Of a stretch of 64,000 nt of DNA, positions 1-10,781 are shown in pieces. A program made the position numbers and the translations under genes. This DNA comes from Chrysemys picta bellii (taxonomy: Eukaryota; Chordata; Testudines; Emydidae): assembly GCF_011386835.1 (NCBI RefSeq), contig NC_088792.1:108534421-108598420 (forward strand), given 5' to 3'. The first letter of the stretch is position 1; each line of letters begins with the position of its first letter. Below the pieces are notes generated by a model that had not been told where the DNA came from, searched no databases, and saw only the letters and a program-made list of their open reading frames with translations.

Positions 1-80
1 GATTATGACTTATTTCCTTGGTCTGAAAACAGGGTAACAAGGACCATTATAGAGAAAATCATGAATTGCTCAAAATGTAT
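1..80 (+). repeat. Partial copy of a local ~150-bp repeat
   Basis: This stretch matches two other places in the window, 12047-12200 and 13868-14020. They share a 'tgacttatttcc...ggtct' block and a 'atcatgaattgctc'-type block. The two blocks occur here in the opposite order from the other copies, as expected if the window starts across the junction of two tandem units. The family is not recognised. Confidence 0.5.
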
Positions 81-280
81 CTCTATACTGCGGGATTACT
101 CCGATTTTATAGAATTTGATTTATTGCAACATATTGTATAATGTCGAGTTCATGTGGCCACACCAAGCACATAAATTCGGCTCTGTGCGTCAATAGTACT
201 GAGACTAGCATCGACTTCCGAAGTGTTGGAATGTGTGTAAGTATTCCATAGCTATCCCATAGTTTCCGCAGGTTCCACGC

Positions 281-860
281 CCATTGGAATTCTGGGTTGA
301 GCTCCTAATGCCTTATGGGGCAAAAAACATTGTTGGTGGTGGTTCTGGGTACATGTTGTCAGGCCCCCCTTCCCCTCCCTCCCTCCGTGAAAGCAATGGT
401 AGACAACTGTTTCGCGCCATTTTTGATGGGTTACCTGTGCAGATGCCATACCACGGCAAGCATGGAGCCCGCTCAGCTCAACAAAGCAGTCATGAACATT
501 GTAAACAGCTCACGCATTATCATGCAGTTTATGCCGAACCAGAATCTGCAAAACCAGGTGAGGAGGAGGCAGCGACGGCAGCGCAACGATGAGAGTGATG
601 AGGTCATGGACACAGAATTCTCTGAAACCGTGGGCCCTGGCACTTTGGAGATCATGGTGTTAATGGGACAGGTTCATGCTGTGAAACGCCGATTCTGGGT
701 TCGGGAAACAAGCACAGACTGGTGGGATCACATAGTGGTTCAGCTGCGGGAAATGGTGCAGGAGAGTAGAGATTTCACGTTAACGAGGGACGGGAGCCTC
801 CTGCCAGAAACGCTCCCAGGAGTACAGGTTCGAGGACCTCTCTGGGAAGCTTCTTGCTAG
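281..860 (+). pseudogene. PIF/Harbinger-type transposase N-terminal remnant
   Basis: An open frame begins with ATG at 462 and stops at 860, giving about 132 residues. It has an acidic/basic linker (RRRQRRQ followed by DESDE) and then a Trp-rich stretch, RRFWVRETSTDWWDHIV. That stretch resembles the segment before the catalytic domain of HARBI1-like nucleases in turtle PIF/Harbinger elements. The expected Leu/Phe-rich helix after it is garbled, and no DDE catalytic domain follows, so this is a truncated and decayed transposon copy. The 180 bp upstream of the ATG look like the usual non-coding leader of the same element. The family assignment rests on my recognition of the motif, not on a search. 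Confidence 0.55.
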
Positions 861-1577
861 GAAAAAAACAAGGATGGCACATTGATGGAGATGTCTCTGT
901 CGCAGGGATGAGGAACGCTCCCAGCCAAGCTATGCAGCCGGGATTCCATTTCTCCCCCAAGAGACCCACATGCCCAAAGAAGTAAATGGCTCTTACCTCC
1001 ATAAGGAAGCAGGTTCTTCCCTCTCAGCCTCTTTGAGACCCAGCACTGCTTGGTTTGATAGGACAAGGAGACCTGTCCCCACTGCTCCCTGAGGTGGCTC
1101 AGGTGCAGGCTATGCCAATCTGGGAGGCTACGACACACCCTAGGGCCTAGAAGACAGTTGGGGAGGAGGCTCCTATTCATTTTACACTCTGAGAGCACCT
1201 AGAAGGGCCACAGGTAGAATAAAGGGCAGGAGGTGAAGCTAGCCCTGAGCATCTGTCCCATCCCCATGTTCTCAAATGTGGAGCTTTCTGAGCTTCAGTT
1301 GGGCAGACAGTCTGTAGCCCTGACACAAAGGCCATTCTGCACCATATGGGGCAGGGAGAGCGCTGCCTGGGAGCATGGGAATGGGATGGGTGTCAGAACA
1401 AGGAAAGAGGGGCGGGGAATGGTAGTGAGGGGAAGAGCTCCTGCCCCCAGATGAAGGAAGTTTGAGGGCAGAGGGAAGGACCCTGGTCCACAGAGAGGAG
1501 AGAGAATTTCTGGCAGTGCTAGGGGGCTCCGTTTCCTCTTCCATTAGCCCCCCATTTACAGTGAGACAGAGCAGTAC
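861..1577. other. No supported gene; GC-rich flank of the MROH copy
   Basis: This region lies between the Harbinger remnant and the last recognised MROH exon. On the minus strand a GTAAGA donor-like site (about 1001-996) follows an open stretch reading QCWVSKRLRGKNLL. I could not link that stretch in phase or by family resemblance to the upstream exons. The 3' continuation of the gene is either lost, decayed or outside the window. Confidence 0.4.
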
Positions 1578-1725
1578 CTGCAGCAGGGAGCGGGAGTTGC
1601 TGAACATGGGCAGGAAACCTTTAAGGACATCAGAGGAGGCACAGCCCTTGCAGCGCTTTGGGCACCTTGTGCAAGTGCCGGATGATGCGGAGCTGGCATA
1701 TCACGTTGGCTGTTACATCCTCCTG
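1578..1725 (-). pseudogene. MROH-like exon 13, frameshifted
   Basis: It reads QEDVTANVICQLRIIRHLHK VPKALQGLCL, then hits a stop unless one base near 1634-1638 is skipped, after which DVLKGFLPMFSNSRSLLQ follows to a GTACTG donor. At 148 bases it is one more than 49 codons, which supports a single inserted base. Confidence 0.78.
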
Positions 1726-2682
1726 CTGCAAGGGAACAAGAACCTGTCAGAGACTCAGACACTCCCCAGGAATCAGGAAGGAATAAGGGCACCTGGAACC
1801 AACAGTATTTCCACCCAACAGCTGCCCACGTCTGAGGGATGAATCCACCCTCCTGATCCCCAGGGTGGAGTTTTGTTGTCCTCTCTAGTGACCTCCAGTG
1901 CCAACCCCCCTCCTTGTAGTGTTAGCTCCTCCCATCTCCCACTCAATGCCCCTGACAGCTGTTCCACCTCCAACCCACCTGGGGACACAGCTCAAGTTCT
2001 CAGAACCCACTCCTCCACCCCCACCTAGGTAGGGAAGGGAGGGGGCTCTAGCAGGGAGGACAGGAGGGATTCTGGTAGCAGTGAAGTGGGATGGGGAGAG
2101 GTTGAGACCTTTCCCCAAATCACCCCAGTGACTAACACTGAAACTGCAGGATGGCAGCCCTGGTGAATGGGTCAGGTCGGCAGCCCCTGCTGACTGAATC
2201 CTCCCATTCTCTCTAGAGTGGGTCCAGCCCTGCCAGCAGCAAGACAAGCTTCCCCCGCCCATATGCCTCAGCCCTGCCTGGTCAGTTGCCAACTCTGGAT
2301 GGTGGCTCAGGTGACATGGAGACTAGGCCATGGGGAACTGGGTGCAGCTCTGTGGGGCAGGAAAGGCTCACAGAGGGCACTTAGGAGACTCTCCTGCTCT
2401 TCCTAGGAGTGATAGGATAGCACCACATCCTAAGAACAGAAGTCCATGATGAGGTAACACTTATAATTAATGAGCCTTGCTAAAGAGCTGGGTTGGAGCT
2501 GCTCAGGGGACAAGATGGCTCCCTCCTGCTCATGGAGGTTAATTCATCTCTCTTCCCAGTAGCACCTGCTCTGACTCTCATTCCCCACCAGGCTCCTTGC
2601 CGCCAGCCCAGTGAATGGTGATAGGATGGGAATGAGGCCCTGGTCCCTGCCCCAATCTCCTGAGTCTAATGCAGCTACTTAC

Positions 2683-2835
2683 CTTGTCCCCCATCAGCTG
2701 CTGAGCTTCCCCCAGGAGGGAGTAGGCTAGCACCAGCCCAGCCTGGCTGACACACAGCAGGGGGTCGTGGATGGCCAGCACTGCCGTCCGGAGAAAGTAT
2801 CTTCTCTGCCCCTCTGAGAAGAACTTTCCGAAGAC
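2683..2835 (-). CDS. MROH-like exon 12
   Basis: This exon has exactly 51 codons, VFGKFFSEGQRRYFLRTAVL through AQQLMGDK, between TTTTAG and GTAAGT. The frame is intact and the helix is hydrophobic (SQAGLVLAYSLLGEAQ). Both ends are phase 0. Confidence 0.88.
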
Positions 2836-3439
2836 CTAAAACCAACAGGACATGAAGCTTTAGCAGGTTGCCCAGAACCAGGCTCCAAGTCCTGCAGGTA
2901 GAATGGCATCACCCTCTAGTGGCAAAGGGGGAGGGTAAGAGAGCTGCTGTAGCCAAGGCAGTTAATTCCCCAGGAGGCTTTCAGGGTCCCATGGCTCAGG
3001 GAAGCCTCTTTATTAAAAGGTCGTAGGTACTTAGGAAGCCTCTAGTGGCTCTTTCTGGAGAGCAATTTATCGCAGGGACCATGAAGGGCTGGAAATGGGA
3101 TCTCTAATGTTTGTGAGCAGGCACACTCTACTATGCAGCGCACAGAGATGATAGGGGACACTGTATTGCTTCCAGCAGAGAGATCTCCTGCACCTCAGTG
3201 GCTAGAGGCATGTGTATGTGTGTGGGGGGGAGGGGGGAGGAGGGGTTGAAGCTGAAAGACCAAAGGTCTATTCCCCCCAACTTAGTGATTTCTCTAGTAG
3301 CTGGGTCTGGCCTCTGCAGCTCCTTGGTTTCTTCCAAGGGGAATCCAATCTGCAACATGACAAGGATAAGAAGACTCATGTCCCAGTCCCCACCACACAC
3401 TCCTGTGAAATTTTTGTTCTGTTGCAGCAATTCAGCTTG

Positions 3440-3560
3440 TGGGAGTGGGGACAAGCTCACAGTCTTTCTCACGTGGTGTCTGCAGAGCAGCATTCTGTAG
3501 ATGCACTTGTAGATCCAGGAGCCATTCCAAGGCCTCCTCTGTGATGTTGTGGAGATCACC
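3440..3560 (-). other. Unassigned open stretch in MROH intron 11
   Basis: On the minus strand a clean segment reads GDLHNITEEALEWLLDLQVH LQNAALQTPREKD, followed further down by a stop and degenerate reading. It looks like once-coding amphipathic helix but has no clear splice sites. It fits no MROH exon I know. It may be a decayed mobile-element or gene fragment. Confidence 0.3.
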
Positions 3561-4247
3561 CATTTCACCTTTGATCACCTTTTTTGGGGCACTGTGTTAT
3601 GGTGTGTTCAAAGGTTTGGATGTTCTCATGTGTGACGGGGAGTCATTTATTTTCTAGGTGTGCAGCAAGTAGCCGCAACTTGGGTCAGTGACAATGGGCT
3701 TCTTTGGAACAGTGGCTGAGGTCTAGAGACGTGACAGGGGCGCATGTGGTCCATAGTGGTTTTGGAGCTCAGTGTGTCCCCTACCCAGTTCCCAGGTTGG
3801 GGCGATCTGCTTCCTGACTAGCAATGGCATTGGGCAAATCCCACCTCATTTCTCTGCTTCTTCAGGGTGCAGCGAATCTAACAAGGGTCTGATCAAGCAA
3901 TAGTGATTGACTGACCCAGTGCTCTCCTCTCAGACACTTGAGTATCAGCCAGCGGGACAAGAAGCGGAGAGACACTCAGAGCCATAATCCTATATTAACT
4001 CAGCCACCTGGGGATTCTCCTTATGCCACATAGCAATGGATCAGTGTAAGACACTCAAATCACAGCAACTAGCGAGGTTCCAATGTGGGACCTTTAGTAC
4101 CAGCCTCTTCCACTGGGTGCTGGATGAGGAACTCTGAGTTGTAAATAAGGAGTGGGCTCTTATCCTGTCTCCAGGAGGCATCCACTGCAGGGAACTCAGC
4201 CAACCTGACTCCCTGAGCTGTGTCATGCCCTGACAGAGTGTCCTTAC

Positions 4248-4342
4248 CTCCCCCACCCTGGCTGTGTTCCTGTAGCCCAGGAACCTGCTGTCCTGGTGCC
4301 AGTCCCAGCACCACAGATCTTCTGCCTCATGTATGGTCAGCC
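4248..4342 (-). CDS. MROH-like exon 11
   Basis: After completing glycine it encodes 31 codons, LTIHEAEDLWCWDWHQDSRF then LGYRNTARVGE, between CTCCCAG and GTAAGG. The Trp-rich LWCWDWHQD phrase is characteristic of the family in reptiles. Confidence 0.87.
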
Positions 4343-4561
4343 CTGGGAGAGAGAGACACACAGATTTATCATTCTGGTTGCAGTTTCTGTGTCCTTCCAA
4401 TCCCATTGGTGGCTGCACAGTAGGGTGGAGAAGAACAGAGACAGAGAGAGACTAATCCTCCATCTGGGATCAGTCTGAGAGAAATTGGCTGAGGTCCCAG
4501 TATCTACCTGTGGTCACTCTCAGTCTCCTATTGGGTCCCATTTCCCAGCTGGGTTTCTTAC

Positions 4562-4638
4562 CCCTCTGGTGCAGCAGCAGCTGGTAGAGCCGGTAAGTCC
4601 CCTCCCTGGCCTGCTGGCTGATGTCCTTGTCTGGGTCA
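4562..4638 (-). CDS. MROH-like exon 10
   Basis: The exon opens with T to complete serine, then DPDKDISQQAREGTYRLYQL LLHQR, and donates a G to exon 11 at a GTAAGA site. The acceptor is GGTATCAG. The long intron before it, about 1.5 kb, holds the LTR-like block. Confidence 0.85.
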
Positions 4639-4799
4639 CTGATACCAGACACCTCTGTGTTCTTGGGGAACCAGGGTGCGGTATCCAGCCAGACTCATGA
4701 AAGACACCCCCCCCCCCCCGCAGCCTCTGCTTAAACCAAAACCCATCAGAAGAAGAAAACTTGCAGAGAGCAGTGAAGGGCGTTGGGAGACACATCTAG

Positions 4800-5945
4800 A
4801 CCCCTCCTGACAAGGGTGACAAGATTAAGACATCTCCATTAGCATACAGAATGGAGAGCAGAGACAACTCCCCTAGCCTCATCTGCATGAAAGATGGAAC
4901 AGGAAGACATCTCAATTTACATACAGAATGGAGAACAGAGAACCACACTGAATTCTGGGACCAGAAAAAGCAGGGAAACACTGCATCATGGGACTCTCTG
5001 CTCCAGATGCTAATGAACCTATGTCTGCACACACCCAGCTCAGCAATTATCAGACCAGTTCTAGTAATGAATCCTTAATTGATATCCAAATACTGAAGCA
5101 GCCTAGTTGCATTGAGAGCTCCCTGGAAGAAAACACCACCCATAGCTAAGAGTGATCAGCTCCTATTGTCTAGTCTAAAGAAAATCCTTGAGTCATCAGT
5201 TTACCTATAAACAAATCTAGTGTTCTCCCTTGAACCATTGTATTTTCCCTACAAAAATCCCTACTCACCCTCTAGTCAGGGTTCTGATGCTTAGATCCAA
5301 ACTATGCATCAGTTCCACTCGAACTCCATCTCCTGACTGATCGTGCTGGGGGCTCTGCCTGTCTCCAGCATTCAGGACCCTCCGCTACCACCATCATCTG
5401 GGAATCCTGACCAGTTCAAGCCTCATGGAGTGGGTGAGACCGCCCCCCTCTTTCTCTCTCTCTCTGTTTTCCTTTCTACCTTAGGTATTAACCTTAAATA
5501 ATGTATGGTTATGTTGGTTTAGTCCTCCTTGTGTAGTTATTACTATTATTCAATAAATAACTTTTATGGTTAACTTGGTCGCTTCTCTCTCTCTTGCTAA
5601 ACTTTACTCTTTTGTGTTTTTAGCTTCCTCCATTCACCCTACAGCAACGCTTCTTTTACCTAAGCTAAAGATCCCTGCAGTGCCCAAAATACTGTGGTGT
5701 TTGCTCATCAAGTAGGTTACTGCCAGTACAATTGTGTTGGGGGAGTGGGGATAGGGACGTGTTGAATCTGGGATGCATAAGGGTAACAGCTTGAAAGTGC
5801 TGCTTGACCCAGTCCGTGGAGCCCAGGGCCATATAAGGGGGGGCAGCTTGAAAGTGCTGCTTCCTCCAGCCCAGTGAGTCCAGAGATATATAAGGGGTCA
5901 GCTTAACAGTGCTGATTGATCCGGTCCACTCAGAATTGCTCTGTT
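4800..5945 (+). mobile_element. Solo LTR-like block in MROH intron 9 (non-coding)
   Basis: The block has LTR-like layout in the plus direction: a promoter-like region with an A/T-rich TATA-like site near 5206, a pyrimidine-rich middle, and AATAAA at 5552-5557 followed by a T-rich stretch. It ends with a GC-rich tail carrying the tandem units at 5787-5935. No coding frame or second LTR is present. The ends are approximate, and I did not find a clean target-site duplication. The family is not identified. Confidence 0.45.
5787..5935 (+). repeat. Three ~56-bp tandem units
   Basis: A 'cagcttgaaagtgctgc'-type core starts at 5787, 5844 and 5899 (the last slightly diverged). Each is preceded by an 'ataaggg' motif, 'atataagggg' in the second and third. 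The spacing is 57 and 55 bp. Confidence 0.7.
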
Positions 5946-6186
5946 AATGTACGTGTGGGTGGGTGTTCATCCGGTTCTGGGGCGGGAGTAACCCAGCCCT
6001 AGGGACCCTAGGTCCTGCAGGATAGCTCCATTGGGAGGGGACTTGCAGCAGGGAGAAGTAGAGCTCCATATGAAAACACAAGTGACACAAGCAGTACATT
6101 GACAGGATTACAGAACCCCCTTCCCCAGAGGAGTAACCTGAATAAATGAGCTTACCCCAAAGTAATGGGCACATCTGGTAACATCA

Positions 6187-6246
6187 CTGATGAACAGAGC
6201 CAGCTGTGCCAACATGGTGACTCATCCTAGGGAACTCTGCTGAGTT
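6187..6246 (-). pseudogene. MROH-like exon 9, frameshifted, donor lost
   Basis: The acceptor is CCATTAG. The exon reads NSAEFPRMSHHV, then needs one base skipped (about 6211-6212) to continue AQLALFI. The phase demanded by exon 10 places its 3' end at 6187, giving 60 bases where 59 would be in frame. At that position the intron begins TGATGT instead of GT, so the donor is not canonical. Confidence 0.75.
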
Positions 6247-6673
6247 CTAATGGAAGGGAGAGGAGAGGGGACTCCATCAGCATTTTCCTGTCAGCTCCCA
6301 GTCCCCCCTGGGCCAGGAGTCTCCTTCCCCTCAGCCCCTCTGCAGGAAATGCTGTGGGAGTGGAGCTAGAGCTAGACCCTTCATTTTCTCTGCCCCCAAG
6401 GGAGCCTGGTGCTGCTCCAGGATGCCAAGAAGGGACCCAAGGCCAGACACAAACCTGGCTGCAGCGGGGGCTGGAGCATGGTCCTCTTAAAGGCCCAGGG
6501 TCACCACTTAACCAGGAAAAAAAGAACTTGACTCAAGACTAGCTCATTCCCTGCTCTGACACTGCCTCCCGTAGAGGAACATTCCTAACCCACAGCCCCT
6601 GCAGCAGCAGATCCTACAGCCCTTTGGAGCCAGCCTACCTGGAGTGAGGAAGCTGGGGTCAGAGGTCACTTAC

Positions 6674-6778
6674 ATCAAACTCAGGGAGGGTGATGGTGTA
6701 TCTGAGCAGGGCCGTGCTGCTCTTAATGGCCCTTGCTCCCTCCTGGGACACCCTGGACACGATCCAGAAGTTGGCATG
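6674..6778 (-). CDS. MROH-like exon 8
   Basis: This exon has 35 codons, HANFWIVSRVSQEGARAIKS then STALLRYTITLPEFD, between CCACAG and GTAAGT. It is intact, with phase 0 at both ends. Confidence 0.87.
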
Positions 6779-7536
6779 CTGTGGGGGAAGGAGACAGGTC
6801 AAGATCAATGGGCCAGTGCATGTGCTGTGCAAATGAGCCCCTCCCCAACCCCAGGGGGCTGAGACATTGTGCGCAGGGTGGAATATCCGAATCATTGATC
6901 ACAGCACTTTAGAAGGGGATTCTTTCCCCCAGGACGAGGCTTGTATCCAGCAGATCACAACTTGTCAGTGTCTCCCTAGATTGGGATAATGTTCGGTGTT
7001 GGGGCTGGTCCCATCCTCCCGAACATCTGATTTCTGAACAGTTCACCAGAAAGGAGACTGATGCCTCGTCATTCCCCAGTACTAAAGTCCTTGGTGGGAT
7101 GAAGGGAGTGACTGTGAGCACAATCCCCTCAGGAATCTCAGGGCCTATTGGAGAGAAGGGCTGATTCCCTGGGGTCCTCCTGTTTCTGTAGGAAGGAGCC
7201 TGTACCTCTTATCTGAGAACCATCTCCTGAATCTCATATGTATGGAGGGGGTGGGGGAAGGTTCAGACTCTCACTCCCCAAGCCAGCCAGGTGCTCTGTG
7301 GTTAGTGCTCAACAGAACCAGGCAGAGCTCTGGCTTAAAGTCCCAGCTCCTTCCTCTGTCCTTCAAGGAGGAAGGACCTGACACTGCATTGCACCGACTG
7401 CCCTGATCCAAGAAAATAGCCCACTGGGGACCCAGCTAGGAGGACAGACTAGAAAATGGATCTTCCAGTCTCTCCTTACCCAGTCCTCCTAAGAGTTAAA
7501 GTAAAATTGCTCCCCGTCCCGCCTCATGAGGCTCAC

Positions 7537-7629
7537 CTCCAAGATGTAGTGGAGCCTGTCTGTTTCTGGGGACTCTGCCAGCAGGTTCCCCAGCATGGCA
7601 TCCAGGAGCTCTGGCATCTTGTGCAGAGC
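7537..7629 (-). CDS. MROH-like exon 7
   Basis: This exon has exactly 31 codons, ALHKMPELLDAMLGNLLAES then PETDRLHYILE, between TTTGCAG and GTGAGC. The LLDAMLGNLLAESP helix is a strong family signature. Confidence 0.88.
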
Positions 7630-8074
7630 CTGCAAAGCAAGGGAGAGCCATGGGTCAGAGTTATGGAAACTGGGGCTACACCTGCCACAGGATGAGAAGA
7701 GGGGTCTCTCGGAAGCACTGGTGAGACTCCCAAACACATATCCTGGCCTCTCTCATTCACATCCCATTGCCGGCAGTTAGCAAGGATTGATGACAGCTGG
7801 CTCTTTGATCCATGAGCTTAGCAGGTCTCCGCAGAGTGCCTCGTAGGCAGCAGAGTATGGAAAAGCCAAGTTGCTATGAATGGAAGCTGGGCTGCTGGGC
7901 AAAACATAGCATAAGAAAGAAAGAAAGGAATCCCCCAGGGAGGGGTAATTTCTTCCCTCCCAGCTTGTTCCATCTCCGCCCACCCCACCCCTATCTCTGG
8001 AGCTCCAGTGAATCAAGGAAGCAGGGACCAAAAGCCATTCTGGAGGAACAGGAGGCTGGAGGAGGAGGATGTAC

Positions 8075-8180
8075 CCGGACTTGGGTGGTGTCCTTCTCTG
8101 TGCCCAGGGTGAAGACAGCGTGCAGGGCAGCTCGCAAGAGGTGTGTCTCCAGCTCTGGCTCCAGGGCAGGTTTCATGATG
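8075..8180 (-). CDS. MROH-like exon 6
   Basis: One base completes the shared serine, then 35 codons follow: IMKPALEPELETHLLRAALH and AVFTLGTEKDTTQVR. Leu/Ala-rich helices fit a HEAT-like repeat. The donor is GTACAT. Confidence 0.85.
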
Positions 8181-8280
8181 CTGGCAAGAGAGAGGATCTG
8201 GTATTAGTCTGTGCAGTACGGGGGTGGGACTGGCACCAACATGGACATGAAACCACAGGGAAATAGGCACAGGCTGGCGA

Positions 8281-8372
8281 GAATAGAAACTGAGGCACCG
8301 AGCCAGGGAATGACATGGCCAAGGCCTCACAGACAGACAGTGGCAGGGTAGGAATAGTGCCTGTTCCCTGGA
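8281..8372 (+). repeat. MIR SINE fragment
   Basis: It shows the MIR core order: 'aaactgaggca', 'tgacatggccaaggc', 'cagacagtggcagg', then a degenerate continuation. It lies in intron 5 of the MROH copy. Confidence 0.6.
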
Positions 8373-8607
8373 CCCTGCTTCCCCTCCTGTATCTGACCCC
8401 TGGAGTGAGTCTCTCCCCAAGACCCCTGTAATGTTATTAGAGTGAAAAGAACAGCCCAATCAGGAGAGAGTGAACCTTCCCACCCCACCACCTCTGCCAG
8501 AGGAGCGACCCTTGGGAGGTGACCAGGGAGTGTGAGGGACAGAGACTCCCAGCCCTGGGCCTGAGCAGCACTGGGGCTAGGGGAGCCAGGCGGGAGGGTC
8601 TCGGTAC

Positions 8608-8687
8608 CTGAGGTTGCCCACAGGAATCAGGGAGTTGGCGAAGACGACGCCGGGTGGAGAATCACCAGGCAGCTCCTCAATGAGCTC
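8608..8687 (-). CDS. MROH-like exon 5
   Basis: It encodes ELIEELPGDSPPGVVFANSL and IPVGNL plus two bases that complete a serine with exon 6. The acceptor is CACAG and the donor is GTACCG. Confidence 0.85.
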
Positions 8688-8987
8688 CTGTGAGACGCGA
8701 AGGAGACAAAGAAGGATGTGAAATTCGGGTCCCGCTGACACTTCCCTGTGAGATTACACAGCCAGTGCCCCACATGGCCAGGAGGATTCCACCACCTGCC
8801 TCCCGCTCCTCCAATTCCTTCTTGCCCATCAAACTTGTCCCCCTTCCAGGATTCCTGCACAGCTCAGTCCCATTCCCCTTCTTCCTTCCTCCCTGTCAAA
8901 ACTGCCCCCATCCAACATCATCCTGACTACTGTGCTGGGACCATCTGATTCCTTGTCCCCCAGCCTCAGCTGCTCTCTAGCCCCATG

Positions 8988-9039
8988 ATTCCCCCACTGC
9001 TCACTAGTGACCAATTCCCCCACTGCTCACTAGTGACCA
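8988..9039 (+). repeat. 26-bp direct repeat, two units plus partial
   Basis: A 26-bp unit built on 'cccccactgctcactagtga' occurs twice in tandem, followed by a shortened 'actcactagtgac' copy. It is in intron 4. Confidence 0.7.
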
Positions 9040-9217
9040 ACTCACTAGTGACTCAGAATTTCTCCCGTCTCTTCTCCCCAATCTTCAGCCCCAGCAATCC
9101 CTACCTTCTGCTGCCCCCTCCAACACCAGCCAGCCCCCACCCATTAACCCGGCGATACTCCTGTCCATCCCATGTCTGTCTCCTCCCTCCAGCTGCCAGG
9201 TGCCGTGTCTCACTCAC

Positions 9218-9349
9218 CACAATCCTCTCCACCACAGCCGCCTTCCAGCAGTGCGGCTCCAGTGTGTCCTGCCCTCTCTGCTGTGCAGCAAGATACGCGG
9301 GGTGGATGGCGTGCAGGAACCTCAGCTGCTGCGCCTCATGCTGCACCCA
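9218..9349 (-). CDS. MROH-like exon 4, first HEAT-like helices
   Basis: This exon has exactly 44 codons, from WVQHEAQQLRFLHAIH to KAAVVERIV, between a CTAG acceptor and a GTGAGT donor. It includes GQDTLEPHC, one of the phrases used to recognise the family. Both ends are phase 0. Confidence 0.85.
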
Positions 9350-9697
9350 CTAGGAGTGGGGTTAGGGGAAAGAGAGCCTGTTAGCCAGGGACATCCCTGT
9401 CCCAACCTTATCGGCTCCAGGGCTCAGGCCTCAATGGGGAAAGGGGGGACCCGCCTATTGTCCAAATCACCCACTACTCCTACACAAGCAGGATCAGGAA
9501 GTGGAACAGTACCTGTGGGGGGAGGAGACTCATCTGGTGTGGGACGAACACCCCCATTTTGGGGATCCCACATCATGGACAAAAAAGGTCCCCATTAGGG
9601 GTGGTGGATCATCAGGGACAAGACCCTCTGCAGAGGTCGGGATGCTGGGAAGGGGCAGGACAATCTCGGTTCCAGCCCAGCTGGGGAACATTTGTAC

Positions 9698-9804
9698 CTT
9701 TTCTCTGCCCTGGAGCTGCTCTCTGATGACCTTGAGAGCTGCTTCATCTGTGGCCATGTCCACCCATTCCTCCTCCTCCTCATCCTCTGAGTCCCTGGGG
9801 GTCC
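9698..9804 (-). CDS. MROH-like exon 3, acidic linker and helix
   Basis: It encodes TPRDSEDEEEEEWVDMATDE followed by ALKVIREQLQGREK. The acidic run followed by a short amphipathic helix is typical of the region before the HEAT-like repeats. The acceptor is TGCAG and the donor is GTACAA, with phase 0 at the 3' end. Confidence 0.8.
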
Positions 9805-10263
9805 CTGCACCAGGAGAGAAGGGAACAGGGTGACGCCTGCTGCCACTTGGGGGAAGGACAGAGGCGTATTGAGGAGAGCAGGATTAAAGTCCCCCTTTCC
9901 CACCTCAGGCACCCAGGGCAGATCAGGCCCCACACCCCCCTCTCAGTGATGCCTTCAGCCCCCAACAGCTTCAGAAGCCCATAGTAGAGAGGTCCCCCGC
10001 ACTGTCCAGGACTCCTTGGGGGGTGCCTGCCCCCCACCCCTGGAGCATCAAAGACCAAAGTGGCAGCAACTCCGGATACCCCCATCCCCCAGTTCCTCTT
10101 GCTGCAGGGGCAGCTGTGTGACTGCTTCTGGTGTCAGTGGGGTTCGCGTGGCTCAGGCCAGACACCTAGGTTGGGGACCCCCCATTGCACTGGTAGAGCA
10201 TCTGGGCCCAGGGTGTTCACAGCCCCGTCCTCACCCATCCCTGAGCCCAGCCTGGCACCTCAC

Positions 10264-10781
10264 CAGGAACAAAGCAGCGGTGCCCATCGGCCTTGCTGCT
10301 GCCAGAGTCCCAGGCACTGCTGCTGTCCCATGGGGAGCGGGCCAAGCTGCTGGTGCTGGGACAGGGATCCTCCACCTCCTGCCCTGGGGATACTGGAAAG
10401 TCCTTAGTGACCGGGCAGGGCGATGCCTCCTGCTGGGAATCAGGGCTGGGCTCCTGGGGCTGGTGCTGCCCACACAACAAGCCCCAGAGCCACCCTGCCC
10501 AGCTCCCCTCCTGGGCTGGGTCCTGCCTGCGCAGCCGCATCCTGAGCCAGCTCCATTTGGGCCTGGTTGGTGCCTCTCCCAGCTTGGCGCCTGCGTCGGG
10601 AGCTGGTTTCCTCTGCCAGAAGGCTGGGCACTTCCACATCCTGGCCTGGATGGGAGCTGCTTCCCCACCAGCGGGGATGGAGGGGCCGCTCTGCTCCTGG
10701 GGAAGATGGCAGCTGCTTCCCTCAGGCTCTGGGGCCACCTGCAGAGCCTTCTTCCTGAACATCCTCAGGAGCCTGGCCATC
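10264..10781 (-). CDS. MROH-like exon 2, Pro/Ser-rich N-terminal region
   Basis: The acceptor is TTCCAG and the donor is GTGAGG. The exon encodes about 172 residues starting MARLLRMFRKKALQ, then a low-complexity Pro/Gln/Ser/Trp-rich stretch with no folded domain I recognise. Its last base pairs with GG of exon 3 to give glycine. Long frames on the opposite strand here are GC-rich shadows. Confidence 0.75.

Noticed and set aside
2200..2340. Possible plus-strand exon with a 'ctctctag' acceptor
   Set aside because: No matching donor, partner exon or family resemblance. It lies inside the intron between MROH exons 12 and 13.
4660..4690. 5' extension of MROH exon 10 (reading VPQEHRGVWYQ)
   Set aside because: The phase from exon 9 and the GGTATCAG acceptor put the exon start at 4638. 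The extension would not join in frame.
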